Source: Cyanoderma ruficeps (taxonomy: Eukaryota; Chordata; Aves; Passeriformes; Timaliidae). Taken from it: 64,000 bases of DNA. The stretch covers positions 1,454,721-1,518,720 of the forward strand of contig VZDJ01000063.1 of NCBI GenBank assembly GCA_008694505.1, given 5' to 3'. A program made the position numbers and the translations under genes. Below, piece after piece: positions 54,160 through 64,000 of this stretch; within the stretch, counting starts at the first letter, position 1, and the number at the start of each line of letters is the position of its first letter. A model generated the notes under the pieces. That model was not told the origin of the DNA. It saw nothing but the letters and a program-made list of their open reading frames with translations, and made no database searches.

Positions 54160-54860
54160 AGATTTGCTAATGGTAGAATGTTTGACCTTTGAATTGTCTT
54201 GGAAGGTGGCAGTAGAAAAGAACAGAGTGGGTGTTTTGCATCATCAGGGGAACACCCAGAAAAAAACAGGAGCTCATAGCTCAGTCAGCCTAAATCCCAT
54301 CCCGGAGAGAGTCTGGAGGAAATTTCTTAACTATGACATGGATAACAATAAATTTAAAAAATTCCTTTATGAGAATAGCTGGCTTACTATGGAAAAATGA
54401 CCAGTGGGTACAGCTTGGTGCAAGGTCATTGACGCCATCGTGTATGATGATATGGAAAATAAGGGCAATCAGTAAGTTGGGGCAAAGAAATTAGTTAAAA
54501 AGTCAATGAATTATCTTTTTTCCCTAATAGATCAGCCTATGTGGTATTGTATAATGATCTGCTTCCAGCTTTGCTTGTCCCAAATGATTTAGAAAAAGGA
54601 CTTTAGAGGATATAATCTATTTAATATAGAGCAGCACGCTAGAAGTCCCAAATGCATCAACAACATGCATTAAAAATTCACTGTAATCTCAAGAAGATGA
54701 AGGGTTGAGTCAAGTCAAGATTTCCAGAAACCGGAAATAATAAAGAGCTGAGAAATGATGATCTGCGAGAAAAGGTTGAAGCAGTTGGGTTTGTTGAGAG
54801 AAAGCACGACTCAAAGGAGGGAATAATAAGAGAGGAGCTCTGGAAATGCAGGGAGGACAG
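54160..54860 (+). mobile_element. Old, degraded LINE fragment (CR1-like)
   Basis: Phrases such as CTCAGTCAGCCTAAATCCCA, CCCGGAGAGAGTCTGGA and ATGATCTGCGAGAAAAGGTT, TGAAGCAGTTGGGTTTGTTG resemble the coding-to-3' part of ancient sauropsid CR1 elements. Many indels prevent an open frame. The family is inferred from recalled consensus. Confidence 0.45.
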
Positions 54861-55039
54861 GGAGAAATCAGCTTAATTCGCAGCGGGTTTCAGAGGAGGG
54901 CTAATCTGTCTGTGGAATGGGGTCCCTGGGGTGCTGTGCCTGCTGCCTGCTCCCTCTCCAGGCACAGCGCGGCTTTTGAGAGCTGCTTAATGACACGGAA
55001 GAAATGCTCCATCCCAATTCCAAAGCGCCGGCAGCTCGC

Positions 55040-55325
55040 TCCTGGAATCCCGCAGGGAAGGGTCTGTCCTCGGTCCGCTCCTGGAATCCCGCAGGGAAGG
55101 GTCTGCCCTGGGTCCGCTTCTGGAATCCCGCAGGGAAGGGTCTGCCCTCGGTCCGCTCCTGGAATCCCGCAGGGAAGGGTCTGCCCCGGGTCCGCTCCTG
55201 GAATCCCGCAGGGAAGGGTCTGCCCTCGGTCCGCTCCTGGAATCCCCCAGGGAAGGGTCTGTCCTGGGTCCGCTCCTGGAATTTCCCAGGGAAGGCTCTG
55301 TCCTCGGTCCGGCTCGGCCGGGAAT
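55040..55325 (+). repeat. 39-bp minisatellite, about 7 copies
   Basis: The unit CTGGAATCCCGCAGGGAAGG plus GTCTGTCCTCGGTCCGCTC repeats every 39 bp with slow divergence toward the right end. Being a multiple of three and stop-free, it creates 13-residue protein repeats in several frames; none is a credible gene. Confidence 0.9.
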
Positions 55326-55549
55326 AGCAGAGCACGGCCCATCCTGCTGGATCTGGTGGGGGAATCTGGCGTGACAACAAATCCTCCCGAAACCCTGAGA
55401 TTCGTTAAGGTGCAAGATGGCTCCTCAGGTTTTGAAACAAAAGTATTTTGCATCCCAAGTATTTCTGGAAGGCGAACACGAAGGCGAGGTGACGGGAATT
55501 CCTGAAGGAATTATCTGGGAGCCTGGCTGCTCTGATACACAGATCGCCA

Positions 55550-55870
55550 TCCAATTCTCGCCTGCCTTCCCTTCTCCGCGGCCAGCACAGAGCCCTGGAG
55601 CGTTTTCTCCGGGCTCCGCGGTGCCCTGGCAGTGGCAGCTCACCTGGCCCAGGTGCGCGGAGGGTTCGGCGGCGGGACCCGCCCCGGCCCGCGGAGCGCA
55701 GCGCGGGCACGGCGCTGCCGCGGGCACGGCTCTTATTGTGAAAGGATGATGAGAGGCAGCGCTCACCTCTGCCGACCATCGCTGCCTCCTGCTCGCTGCC
55801 CCGGCACCGCTACCTCCGCCCGGCCGCTCCGTGCCCGTGCCTTCTGCCCCCGCGGAATATGCTCGCCAAA
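55550..55870 (+). promoter_or_regulatory. CpG-rich block, possible BCO2 promoter
   Basis: A short CpG-dense segment contains GCGCGGGCACGGC-type words. An ATGATGAGAGGC frame starts at 55746 with Arg/Ser/Ala-rich codons but ends at a TGA (55880) without a usable donor. Position and composition would suit the BCO2 promoter about 4.3 kb before the first recognised exon; no splice evidence supports it. Confidence 0.25.
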
Positions 55871-58436
55871 ATCCTTTTGACCGCCGCCAGCCTCCTGCTC
55901 GCTCACCTGCTGCATTTCCTCTGCTCTGTGATGCAATTCATTCCAGGTAAATTAAAAAAAAAACCAAAACCAACAAAAAAACCGCGTTAAAAACAATCCC
56001 TTTCATCCCATCCCTTCGGAAAGGGGCTGCTGCTGCTGACGCCGGTCGGGAGAGCAATTCAGAAATTCGCAACCGAGCGATTTGAAATCTTTGTGTTGGA
56101 TGGTAGGAAATGTCTGTTGTTTGCCGAGTAGGGAGACGGCAGAGGCAAGGATTACAGCAGTGCAGATGGTCTGGAGCTGGGAAAGCAGCACACGGCAGAT
56201 TCTCTGCGCGGGGGAGCCAGCTGGGAGTGGGCAGGGAGAGGGATCTTCGGAGCCGCATCCTTGCCGGGGCTTTAACCCGAACGCGCAAATGGTGAACTGC
56301 CCCTAAAGATTTTATATCGCAGCCCCGACTCTGTCCTTTGTGTCATCATTGCACAGCCTGAGCTGCTCTTTGTTTGGGTTTTTTTGTTCCTTTGTTTTGT
56401 TTATTGGTTTGCCTTGTTTTCAGAAATTAGGAACGAATAAAAATCGTGGCGGACCTCACGGGAATTTCCACTTTTTGATGGTGGTGGTGTCTGTGTGCCC
56501 TTTAAATTCAAAGCACTGCTTCTGAGGTATCCAAAGAGCTGAAAAAAAATTTCAAATCTTCCTTGTTGTGCCACCAGAAGAGCCCAAAGCGTAGGGCTCT
56601 ATTTCTGCTGGGAAATCAACAACTATTTCATGTGCCTGAGTTCACTGTCGCCTTTCTCCTTTCCTCCCTTTGATCTTTCTCCTGCTCTTTTTCTCCATTT
56701 ATATTTTTTCCCCTGTTTTTTTTTTTTTTTCTGTCGTTTCTTTTTCTGTTTTCCTTTGCTCCTCTGGCTGTTAGCGCGGAATTGGGTGCCTGAACCCCCG
56801 GCCATGGGGAACCGAGCGGCTGCATGGAACAAAGAGCCCAGCACGGGCACTGCCCGGCACTCCCAAGGCAAGTGCTGCACCTTCCCTGCAGAAATCCCAG
56901 CCGGAGCTCCGAGCTCCAGCCCTGGGGAAGGCTGGAGGGCACAAACCCACAGCTTCTGTCCGGGCTGGGGGTCGGGGGAAAACTGCTTTGCTGTGCCAGT
57001 CTGTGTTTTATAGGGGACAAAGCACAGCTTGTGCCAGAGGATTTTCCCCAGGTTGAATGAATCTCGGGGAAAATAGAATTCTTGCCTCATCCTCTGTGCT
57101 TGAGGAATATTATGAGCATTCTATTTGCTAAATTTTGCCCTTAATTCTGGATGTCCTTCTGAGTCGCTTAGACTGTCCCTGTGCCTTGGGCTTGATCTGT
57201 AGGTTGAAATCAAAATGGTTTTGCCCTTCCCCACGTGAAGCCAGCGTTAGCAAATGCCTCCCATGGTTTCGCCATCCAACTTTGCAGATTTCATGTCCCA
57301 CCCACTGGTGTTGAAGTACAATTTAATTTCTGATTCGTGGTGCCCGCACCCACAGCAGCTTTCTCTTCAAAGAGCCTGGTCCTTCTATCCTATTTCTGGA
57401 TATAAACAATCAATAAATAATCAATGCTGGGCTGCCAGTTTGTACTGGGCAGTGAAACCATGGCACACGGTGCAGGGAAATAGGAGCTGAAAAGGCCACC
57501 CAGGATAACTCTGCAGTGATTGTCTGCTATGTTTAGAGAAATTGGAGGAAAGTTACAGCTCCGTGTTTGGCACTGCCTCTGAGCAGATATGCCAGACCTT
57601 AAGCCTGTTTTTAAAAGTCTGAGGTGGGATGGAAACTGTGGTGGAGAAATGAGGGTTCTGAGAGGGCAGGTTGTGGTCCTGTGCTGGTCTTCAGGTGTTC
57701 AAGCACACACGGAGAGCCCCACTGGGACTGCAGGGCTTTAACTGTGGATTGCATTCTTCCATCTCAGAGCGTGGCCAGAACAGCAGGAGTAATTTTATTT
57801 ACATATCATTTAATATTAAAAACCAGTCTGTCTTCTGCTTTCTGCCTTCTTCAGGGAGAGATTGGGCCCTTCCTGGGGAGCTGGATGTTACAAAAGGTTT
57901 TAATTGATGACTTTACGAGCTTTCCCCTGAAGGTGAAACATTATTTGCAATTACTCAGAAACGTTTTGTTGAAGGGGAGTTTTATGCGTTCCACGTCCTC
58001 AATGCATCTGAAGATAAATTAAAAGATACATTAAAGATAACAGCCATTAATCAAATCTATCTTTGTTTAATAGGGAAGACATGTATATTTTCATGTGATT
58101 TTTTTTTTTCTTCTTGCATGCCTTCCCTCCTCCTAGCTATTCAGAATTGTCTGCATTGACTTGTCTTGTTTCTGAAAGCCTCTGTTCTGGCTCATCTAGG
58201 TGTTGGGATTTGCTCCCATTTTTGCTCTCATTTCTGCCAAGACCTTCAGCTCATTTGAGCAGTGCCCAGAAGAAAAAAAAAAATCATCCATTCTCTTGCT
58301 GTGCATCTTTCTCCCTCTCTGGCCTGGGTTTGGGACATTCCCTTAAATATTCTTGTTGTTGATAGTCCACTTTTGAAGCTCCACTTTGTAGGGAATGCTT
58401 TGGAATGAATTCTAAGGAGATGAGTTCTAACTAGAT

Positions 58437-58790
58437 CAGATTTCAAGAAGGATTACTGAGATGATCACGTGAATGGTTATCACAGGACAAGGAAAACAAA
58501 AAGACCTTGGCTTACTTAGCTTAGGAAGTGATATGATTCTTCACCCTAAATACAACACAAGGAAGGGAAAACTACCTGAACCCCATGCTAAAGCTGCCAG
58601 AAAAACAAGAATAATATCCTTTGGTAAACTCAAAGCATTTTCCTGATCATCTGGATGAGTTATCCAAGGAGGGAATAAATGTCTGTAGACATCATAATTT
58701 TTAAGACAGGGTTCTTATAGAGGAACTTCTGGGACAGCAGTTGGGAGGGCTGGACTCAGGAGGTCTTTTCCAGCCCTGCTCAGGCTCTTT
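58437..58790 (+). mobile_element. Old LINE 3' fragment (CR1-like)
   Basis: Includes CTTAGGAAGTGATATGATTC, ATTATCC-like and CAGTTGGGAGGGCTGGACTC phrases and a GGTCTTTTCCAGCCCTGCTC ending resembling the CR1 3' part. Strongly diverged. Confidence 0.4.
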
Positions 58791-60148
58791 TGTGGGATGT
58801 ATCTTTCCAAACTTTCCATTTACGGTGCTCTCCAGGAAGTTTTGATGTAGTGCCATCCTGAGTCATGCTGGCTTTGTTTCTGTTTGGATGAAAAACATCT
58901 CCTCACGGATTTATTCCTCTCATTCCTTAACCCGTATTTTGAACCTTTGCAAGCCAAATCTGCATTTCTGCTAACACTTCAGAGATGTAAAGGAGTATTT
59001 GGGGATCGGCAGATTGGAGAGCTACATTGCAATCTTGCATTTTACCTTCCTGCAATCCTAACAGCCAACCCGTGGGTGTTTTTGTGTAGAGAAACAAGCT
59101 CAGAAGAACCCTGCCTGCCAGCTCAGCTCTTTTGCAAGTATCCTGGCTGAAATAACAAATTTCCTCTGGAGATGTTGAGCAAAGGGTTTCAGAGGAGGGA
59201 AATTGGGCGGCAGCTACACTTGGTCACCTGGATTGAAGGACGTAGGCCAGGAGCAGCGGTGGTGAAAGAGTGAAAAACCAGAGTGAATTCTGTAACAGCC
59301 TGGACTCCATCCAGGTGTGGTGTCTGCACCAGCCCTGGGTGATGGAGTCCTGCCTGCCACGTGCCTTTTTGAGCAGGATTTCACTGCCACCTCAGCGCTC
59401 AGCTCTTCCAGGCTGGTTCTGCACTCCGTGGTCTCGGGGAGAGCAGCAGAGCGGCCGCTCTGAGGGCAGGATGGGCAGGTGCCACCCCTGGGTAAATCCA
59501 CCTCTGCAGCTAAATGGATTGCTGAAACAATCCTTGTGTTGATGAGGCTTTGCAAACCAGGCTGTGGGAGCCAATCACTGACATCACTGGTAGCTCACAG
59601 CATTCCAATCACTTCATGCTCTCCTGGGGCTTTTGTTCTCCAGCTGGGACTCACAAGGGGTTCTTGCAGGCAGACCAGAAGCTCTATCAGAAATTGTCCT
59701 TCTCTGCTTATTTCCCTGCCAAATAGAACTTGTGAATTTGTTTTGTCCTGTAAATGGACTTTGGCTCATTTGTGTTCTTCCATTTTTTTAGGATTGCAGT
59801 TATTTTTTTTTCTTCCCCCAGTTATTTATGAAATTCAATCCAAATATACATTTCTTTGGTTAAAAGTTAGAATCTTTTCTATCATCCCATATTCTGTTAC
59901 CTCCTTTGGGCTGCAGAACTAGTGTCTCTTGTGGATTAATGGGAGCAGAGTAAAATCCTCTGGATTTTCAGTTCCCTGTGAGTACATTGGGCTTTGTGGC
60001 TTGACCTTGAGTATCCACCTCAACTTGGCTGCTTGCAGATGCTGAATGCTCTTCCCCCTGACATCCAGTCTCAAGATCTAGCATTTGTCACTTTATTCCA
60101 GTGAAAATCTCAATGCCCTGCTTTTTGTTCTCCCTGCTCTCCTTGCAG

Positions 60149-62714
60149 GATTCAAGAATTACCTGCCCAGCCCATCCAAGGAGCAAATCCTCTGCCACAG
60201 ACCCAGGGGGCTGCAGTGCATCTCCCCCTTAGTGCAGAGCGTGGAGGAGACCCCCGAGCCCATCCCAGCCAAGATCAAAGGACATATTCCCAAGTGGATT
60301 AATGGAAATCTGCTCAGGAATGGCCCCGGCAAGTTTGAGTTTGGCAACGACAAGTAAGTCTCCTCAAAATGAATTTTTAAAGGGTTCTGGCCCAAACTCT
60401 GCCTGAACCTCAAGGGGACTCCCCCCCCTCAATCAGTATTTAGAGCATCTTCTAGTTTCTTGTTTTACGTAAGGGAAGGAAGAAATATCAATGTCACTTT
60501 TTTGGGAGTACTTTGGGAACTCCCATTTCCCGCAGGGAGGACCTGAATGGTGAAGTCAGGTCAGGCTGGAAAAGCTGAGAGCACAGAGGCTCACACCCAC
60601 TCACCGTGCTGGGATGGGGAATGAAACACCTCCAGCTTTGGTCCTCTGCCCTGAACAAAAACCCATCCCTGAGCACTCTGACAGCCAGGGCGGGAATTTG
60701 GAGAGTTGGTCGCACCAAATGGTGGGAGCTGCCTTAGAAGCAAATCCACCCAGTTTTAAAAACGATGTACTCAAATATTCCCAGAAGACACTTACTCCCT
60801 GTGGCTCGGAATGTGCCATTCCAGTATCTGACAGTTCAGCTGATGGCAGCAACTGGCCAAAAGCTGATCTCCTCCTCCTATTCCCAGAGTTACACCAGCA
60901 GGTGTTCTGGGAGTCTCACAGATTCCTTGCTTTGGAGACAACAACATCCTGCAAGAAGCTGAGAGCTGAAGGCCTCTGGGTTTGCTGTAATAATTTGTAT
61001 TATTTTATGGTACAGCACAAATTCTATTCCCTGTTCAGGAGTGGGTGGTTTACCTGTATATAGATTATCTCAAAAATACCCCTTACACACAGTGTTTTCA
61101 GACATCACATCCCACTGCTGAAAATTGATTTGATTTTTTGTTTGATTCAGGCATTTTCCCAAACAAAGCCATGCCTCTTTAATAGCTCAGAGGATCTGAG
61201 AGCCAGCTTTTACAAACATCACTAAACCTAAAAGAGGCAACAACAGCATCATACAATGCCCAACTCCTCCAAATCTCTTTTTTTCCCTCTCTCCTGACTA
61301 ATAGCTCAGAGGATCTGAGAGCCAGCTTTTACAAACATCACTAAACCTAAAAGAGGCAACTACAGAGCATCATACAATGCCCAACTCCTCCAAATCTCAT
61401 TTTTTCCCTCTCTCCTGGCAGGTTTAACCACTGGTTTGATGGCATGGCCCTGCTGCACCAGTTCCAGCTGGCCCATGGCACGGTGACCTACAGGAGCAGG
61501 TTCCTGCAGAGCAGCTCCTACCTGAGGAACAGCCAGAACAACCGGATTGTGGCCTCGGAATTTGGCACCTTGGCCATGCCAGACCCCTGCAAGAGCATCT
61601 TTGGGCGCTTCCTGTCCCGCTTCGAGCCCATCCGTAAGAGCCTGTAAAAAAAACCGAAAAAAATGTAAAATGTTCTGTAAGAGATGAGAAGCCTTCTGAG
61701 ATTTTCTGGAAGGAACTTGTGGTTAGGTGGGAAAGGGAGGGGTGAGGATGTCTGGCAGACTTGCAGACTTTCTGTGAGCCCGGTGTTTTTTTTCTTAGAA
61801 TGTGACCCAAATGCCAAAATTATGCAAATTTGGTGTCAGCCTCAGCTGGGACAGGCAGAGTTTAATGTTTTAGTGCCACTTCAGCTGGCTCAGTCCTGGA
61901 TCTCCTTACAAATTTCCCAAAGAAAGCTCTCCCCGAGAGAACATCCTGTGCAGTGCTGATAATGAGCCTTACGCCCTGATGTTCTACCTGAGACACAGCT
62001 TTGCCCTCAGAACACCTTGCCTTGCTAAGCTTGTAGGTTAAGTGGGCTAATCCCTCCCTTCCTGGACTACGGGGCAGGAGATTATTGGGTAGGGTGAGGG
62101 ATGGTGCTGCACAGGAATGGAAGTTCCAGCACCTTTAGGATTCTGTGTACGTCAGGGAAGAAAGGAGCTTAAATGCAAGCCAAGTGTTCCCCACTAAAAG
62201 CAGCACAGGCCTGAAGTTCACAGCTTGTTGCTCGTGCTGTGCCATCCTCTGTTTCTCCTCTGTCCACATCATCTGTCCTTTCCCGAGGTGCTCACACCTC
62301 CACTCGTGGTGACACCTCCCAAATCCCCACCCCAGCTCCCTCAAGGCATCCCAGAGCTATCCACATCCCCCCTCTGCCTTTTCCCAGCTCCAGCAGTGAT
62401 TTCCATCCCTGTCCCTGTCCCTGTAACCCTTGTCCCTGCACGGACAGTTTCCCTTTGTAGATTAGCCAGATATTTCCAATCAACCCCGCAGGGATTAATG
62501 TCACTGCAAATGGGTTTATTTGTTTAAACACATCTAACTTGCCATAATGTGACATGAGCTGCACAGAGCCGTGCACAACTCCGGGATTTCTGTTTCAGAG
62601 CCCAGTGACAACTGCAGTGTGAACTATGTGCTGTACAAAGGGGATTACTACGTCAGCAACGAGAATATCTTCATGCTCAAGGTGGACCCAGAGACGCTGG
62701 AAACGAAGGAAAAG
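60149..62714 (+). CDS. BCO2: BCO2 (beta-carotene 9',10'-oxygenase), three internal exons, 5' and 3' incomplete
   Basis: Mitochondrial iron(II) dioxygenase that cleaves carotenoids at the 9',10' double bond; its activity and regulation affect carotenoid colour in birds. Exons seen: 60149-60353, 61422-61633, 62599-62714, in agreeing phases, about 177 codons. Matching blocks are [20 protein letters not shown] (human [20 protein letters not shown]), [43 protein letters not shown] and [17 protein letters not shown]. The iron-binding histidines lie in later exons beyond the window. The exon with the mitochondrial presequence was not identified. The last donor is GTGTGG at 62715, weaker than its neighbours; the rest of the gene continues to the right. 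Confidence 0.92.
61181..61417 (+). repeat. 119-bp tandem duplication before a BCO2 splice acceptor
   Basis: AATAGCTCAGAGGATCTGAG through CTCTCTCCTG occurs at 61181-61297 and again at 61300-61416, nearly identical. The second copy supplies the pyrimidine tract of the acceptor at 61419-61421 (CAG); the first lacks the AG. Confidence 0.92.
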
Positions 62715-64000
62715 GTGTGGGCAGGTGGGATAAGGGAGCTGGGGTGCAGATGGTGCAGAGCCACGCCTTGCTGGATCAAGGGGAGCTCCAGTTCCAAAGG
62801 AATTTGTCTGGACCAGCAGCATCTCTCTGTTGAGTCCCTGAAGAGGCTGAGAGCGAGGCGGCTCTCGGGGGTGGAGGTGCTGTCACTGCCCGGCCGGGCA
62901 CAGCTGGCGTTTCTCCTCTGCTCCCTCTGCTTGCCCGGGCTTGTCTGCACCTCTCAGCAGAACAGGAAACTACTTTTTCCTGTGTACGAGACCAAGTGAA
63001 CCCTGCCGATCTCACATCTGCCTTTTCCCTGGCGCTTTGCTTTCAGATCAACTCCCTTTATCTGCTTTTTGCGCCTCGAGCTTTGCACCTTCCAAAGCTG
63101 CCCCTGATCAAACCCTCCCTTGCAAAGGGGTGGCTCAGCTGCCACTTGATTTTTCTCTCCCCCTGCTAGGAAATGACCAAAACATCAGAGAAGTTGTTCC
63201 CTGTGCATCCTCTCCCAGGAGTGTGGCTGGATGTGACAGAAGGTGTGACAGGACAGCATAAGCTACGTGTCCCCCCCTGCCTGCACCCTTGTGGGGTTTG
63301 GGCTGGACAGCTGCGAGGAGGGCTGAGGGAGGATTCTGCCCTTCCTAAATAAGTGTTTACTGCTGGGCCTGTTTGACACCCAAAAAATGCCAGCTCAGAG
63401 CATCCCTCAGGCCTTGAGGGAGCCGCTCCAGGAGCCCCTCCCTGCAGGATGAGTAGTGAGTCATGAATTTACTGTATGCAAAGCACAGCCACTGAGGTGT
63501 CCTGGGTGATTTGCCAGCTGATCTGTCTGTAAACCAGAATGCAGCCATGAAAAGACACGTGGGGATTTTTAGGTTCAGCTCTGTTGAACCATGCTGTTGT
63601 AAAATAAAATAAAAAAAAAATCCCCTCGAGCTGTCTTTTTTTTTAGATGCAGACTGGTATCTTTGTTTTGACTAAGTGAAGAAATGGAAGGGATGTTTCA
63701 CATTTAAACTCCACAATTCGAGATGCCTTAATAGGACCCGGTTTTCTGAGCTTCCAGTGACAAAACTCATGATTTTTTGGGGCAGTGACTGTCCCTTCAC
63801 ACACCTGCCTGTGCTTATTGTGGGCAACGTTCCCACTGTGTCAGCACAGTTCCTTGAGGAACATCTGCGTCTTCCAAGGAATGTCTCCTGCTATTAGCAC
63901 TGCTTTACTGATAGAAAAATATCCTCATTTTCAAGGATTTCAGGAAGACCGCAGGCGGAACGAAGGCTGCACTCCAGATGCCGCATTATTTATTTTATTT
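62715..64000 (+). other. BCO2 intron to the window edge; no further exon seen
   Basis: The next expected BCO2 exon (human VDWSKFIAVNGATAHPHYD region) was searched for by eye in all plus-strand frames and not found, so the intron probably runs past the window end. No other gene is recognised. Confidence 0.5.

Larger units (their letters stand above)
51640..60148. other. Gene-poor interval between TEX12 and the first recognised BCO2 exon
   Basis: No complete gene is recognised in these 8.5 kb. BCO2 exon 1, with the start codon and mitochondrial presequence, should lie here or within its first intron, but no frame could be joined convincingly to the exon at 60149, which needs a donor leaving one base. 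The interval holds a palindromic element (52004), a tandem duplication (52592), old LINE pieces (54160, 58440), a 39-bp minisatellite (55040), and a CpG-rich block (55550-55870) that may be the BCO2 promoter. Confidence 0.5.

Noticed and set aside
54846..55505. Plus-strand repetitive protein with 13-residue units
   Set aside because: It reflects the 39-bp minisatellite; similar frames exist in other phases and on the minus strand.
55746..55880. Start exon of BCO2 with Arg/Ser-rich presequence-like codons
   Set aside because: No splice donor in the right phase joins it to 60149, and the frame ends in TGA.

Overview
The window is nuclear DNA from a bird, most likely part of a gene-dense microchromosome. 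The evidence is intron-split vertebrate genes with GT-AG junctions, CR1 LINE fragments of the avian type, CpG-island promoters, and many short GC-rich minisatellites. The gene order matches the human 11q23 block: DIXDC1, DLAT, NKAPD1, SDHD, IL18, TEX12, BCO2. The species cannot be named from the sequence alone.

Layout. DIXDC1 (+) fills 4.5-22.5 kb with 19 coding exons and a long 3'UTR; its first coding exon lies upstream or was not recognised. DLAT (+) is complete, with 14 exons at 23.06-30.28 kb. NKAPD1 (+) has 5 exons at 33.34-36.64 kb. SDHD (+) has 4 exons at 37.96-40.91 kb. IL18 (-) has 5 coding exons at 45.14-42.54 kb, tail-to-tail with SDHD. TEX12 (+) has 4 exons at 49.84-51.01 kb, head-to-head with IL18. 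Three internal exons of BCO2 (+) lie at 60.15-62.71 kb; the gene runs off the right edge and its first exon was not found. Between TEX12 and BCO2 lies about 8.5 kb without a recognisable gene, holding old LINE fragments, a palindromic element and a 39-bp minisatellite.

The genes share a neighbourhood rather than one pathway. DLAT (pyruvate dehydrogenase E2) and SDHD (complex II anchor) are both mitochondrial energy genes, and BCO2 is a mitochondrial carotenoid-cleaving enzyme. DIXDC1 acts in Wnt/Dishevelled signalling, IL18 is an IL-1 family cytokine, TEX12 belongs to the meiotic synaptonemal complex, and NKAPD1 is a poorly characterised, lysine-rich, probably nuclear protein. Two genes that sit in this block in mammals, PIH1D2 and TIMM8B, were not found at their expected places.

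Points for a second look: two copies of an LTR-like repeat bracketing one DIXDC1 exon; a CTG tract of about 18 units starting right after a DIXDC1 splice donor; a GC-AG intron in TEX12; a 9-nt microexon in IL18; a 21-bp minisatellite in the NKAPD1 promoter; a duplicated pre-acceptor segment in BCO2; and a 115-nt hairpin between TEX12 and BCO2. I found no wholly new biological system. Exon limits come from reading splice sites and matching reading phase by eye; no alignment was run.
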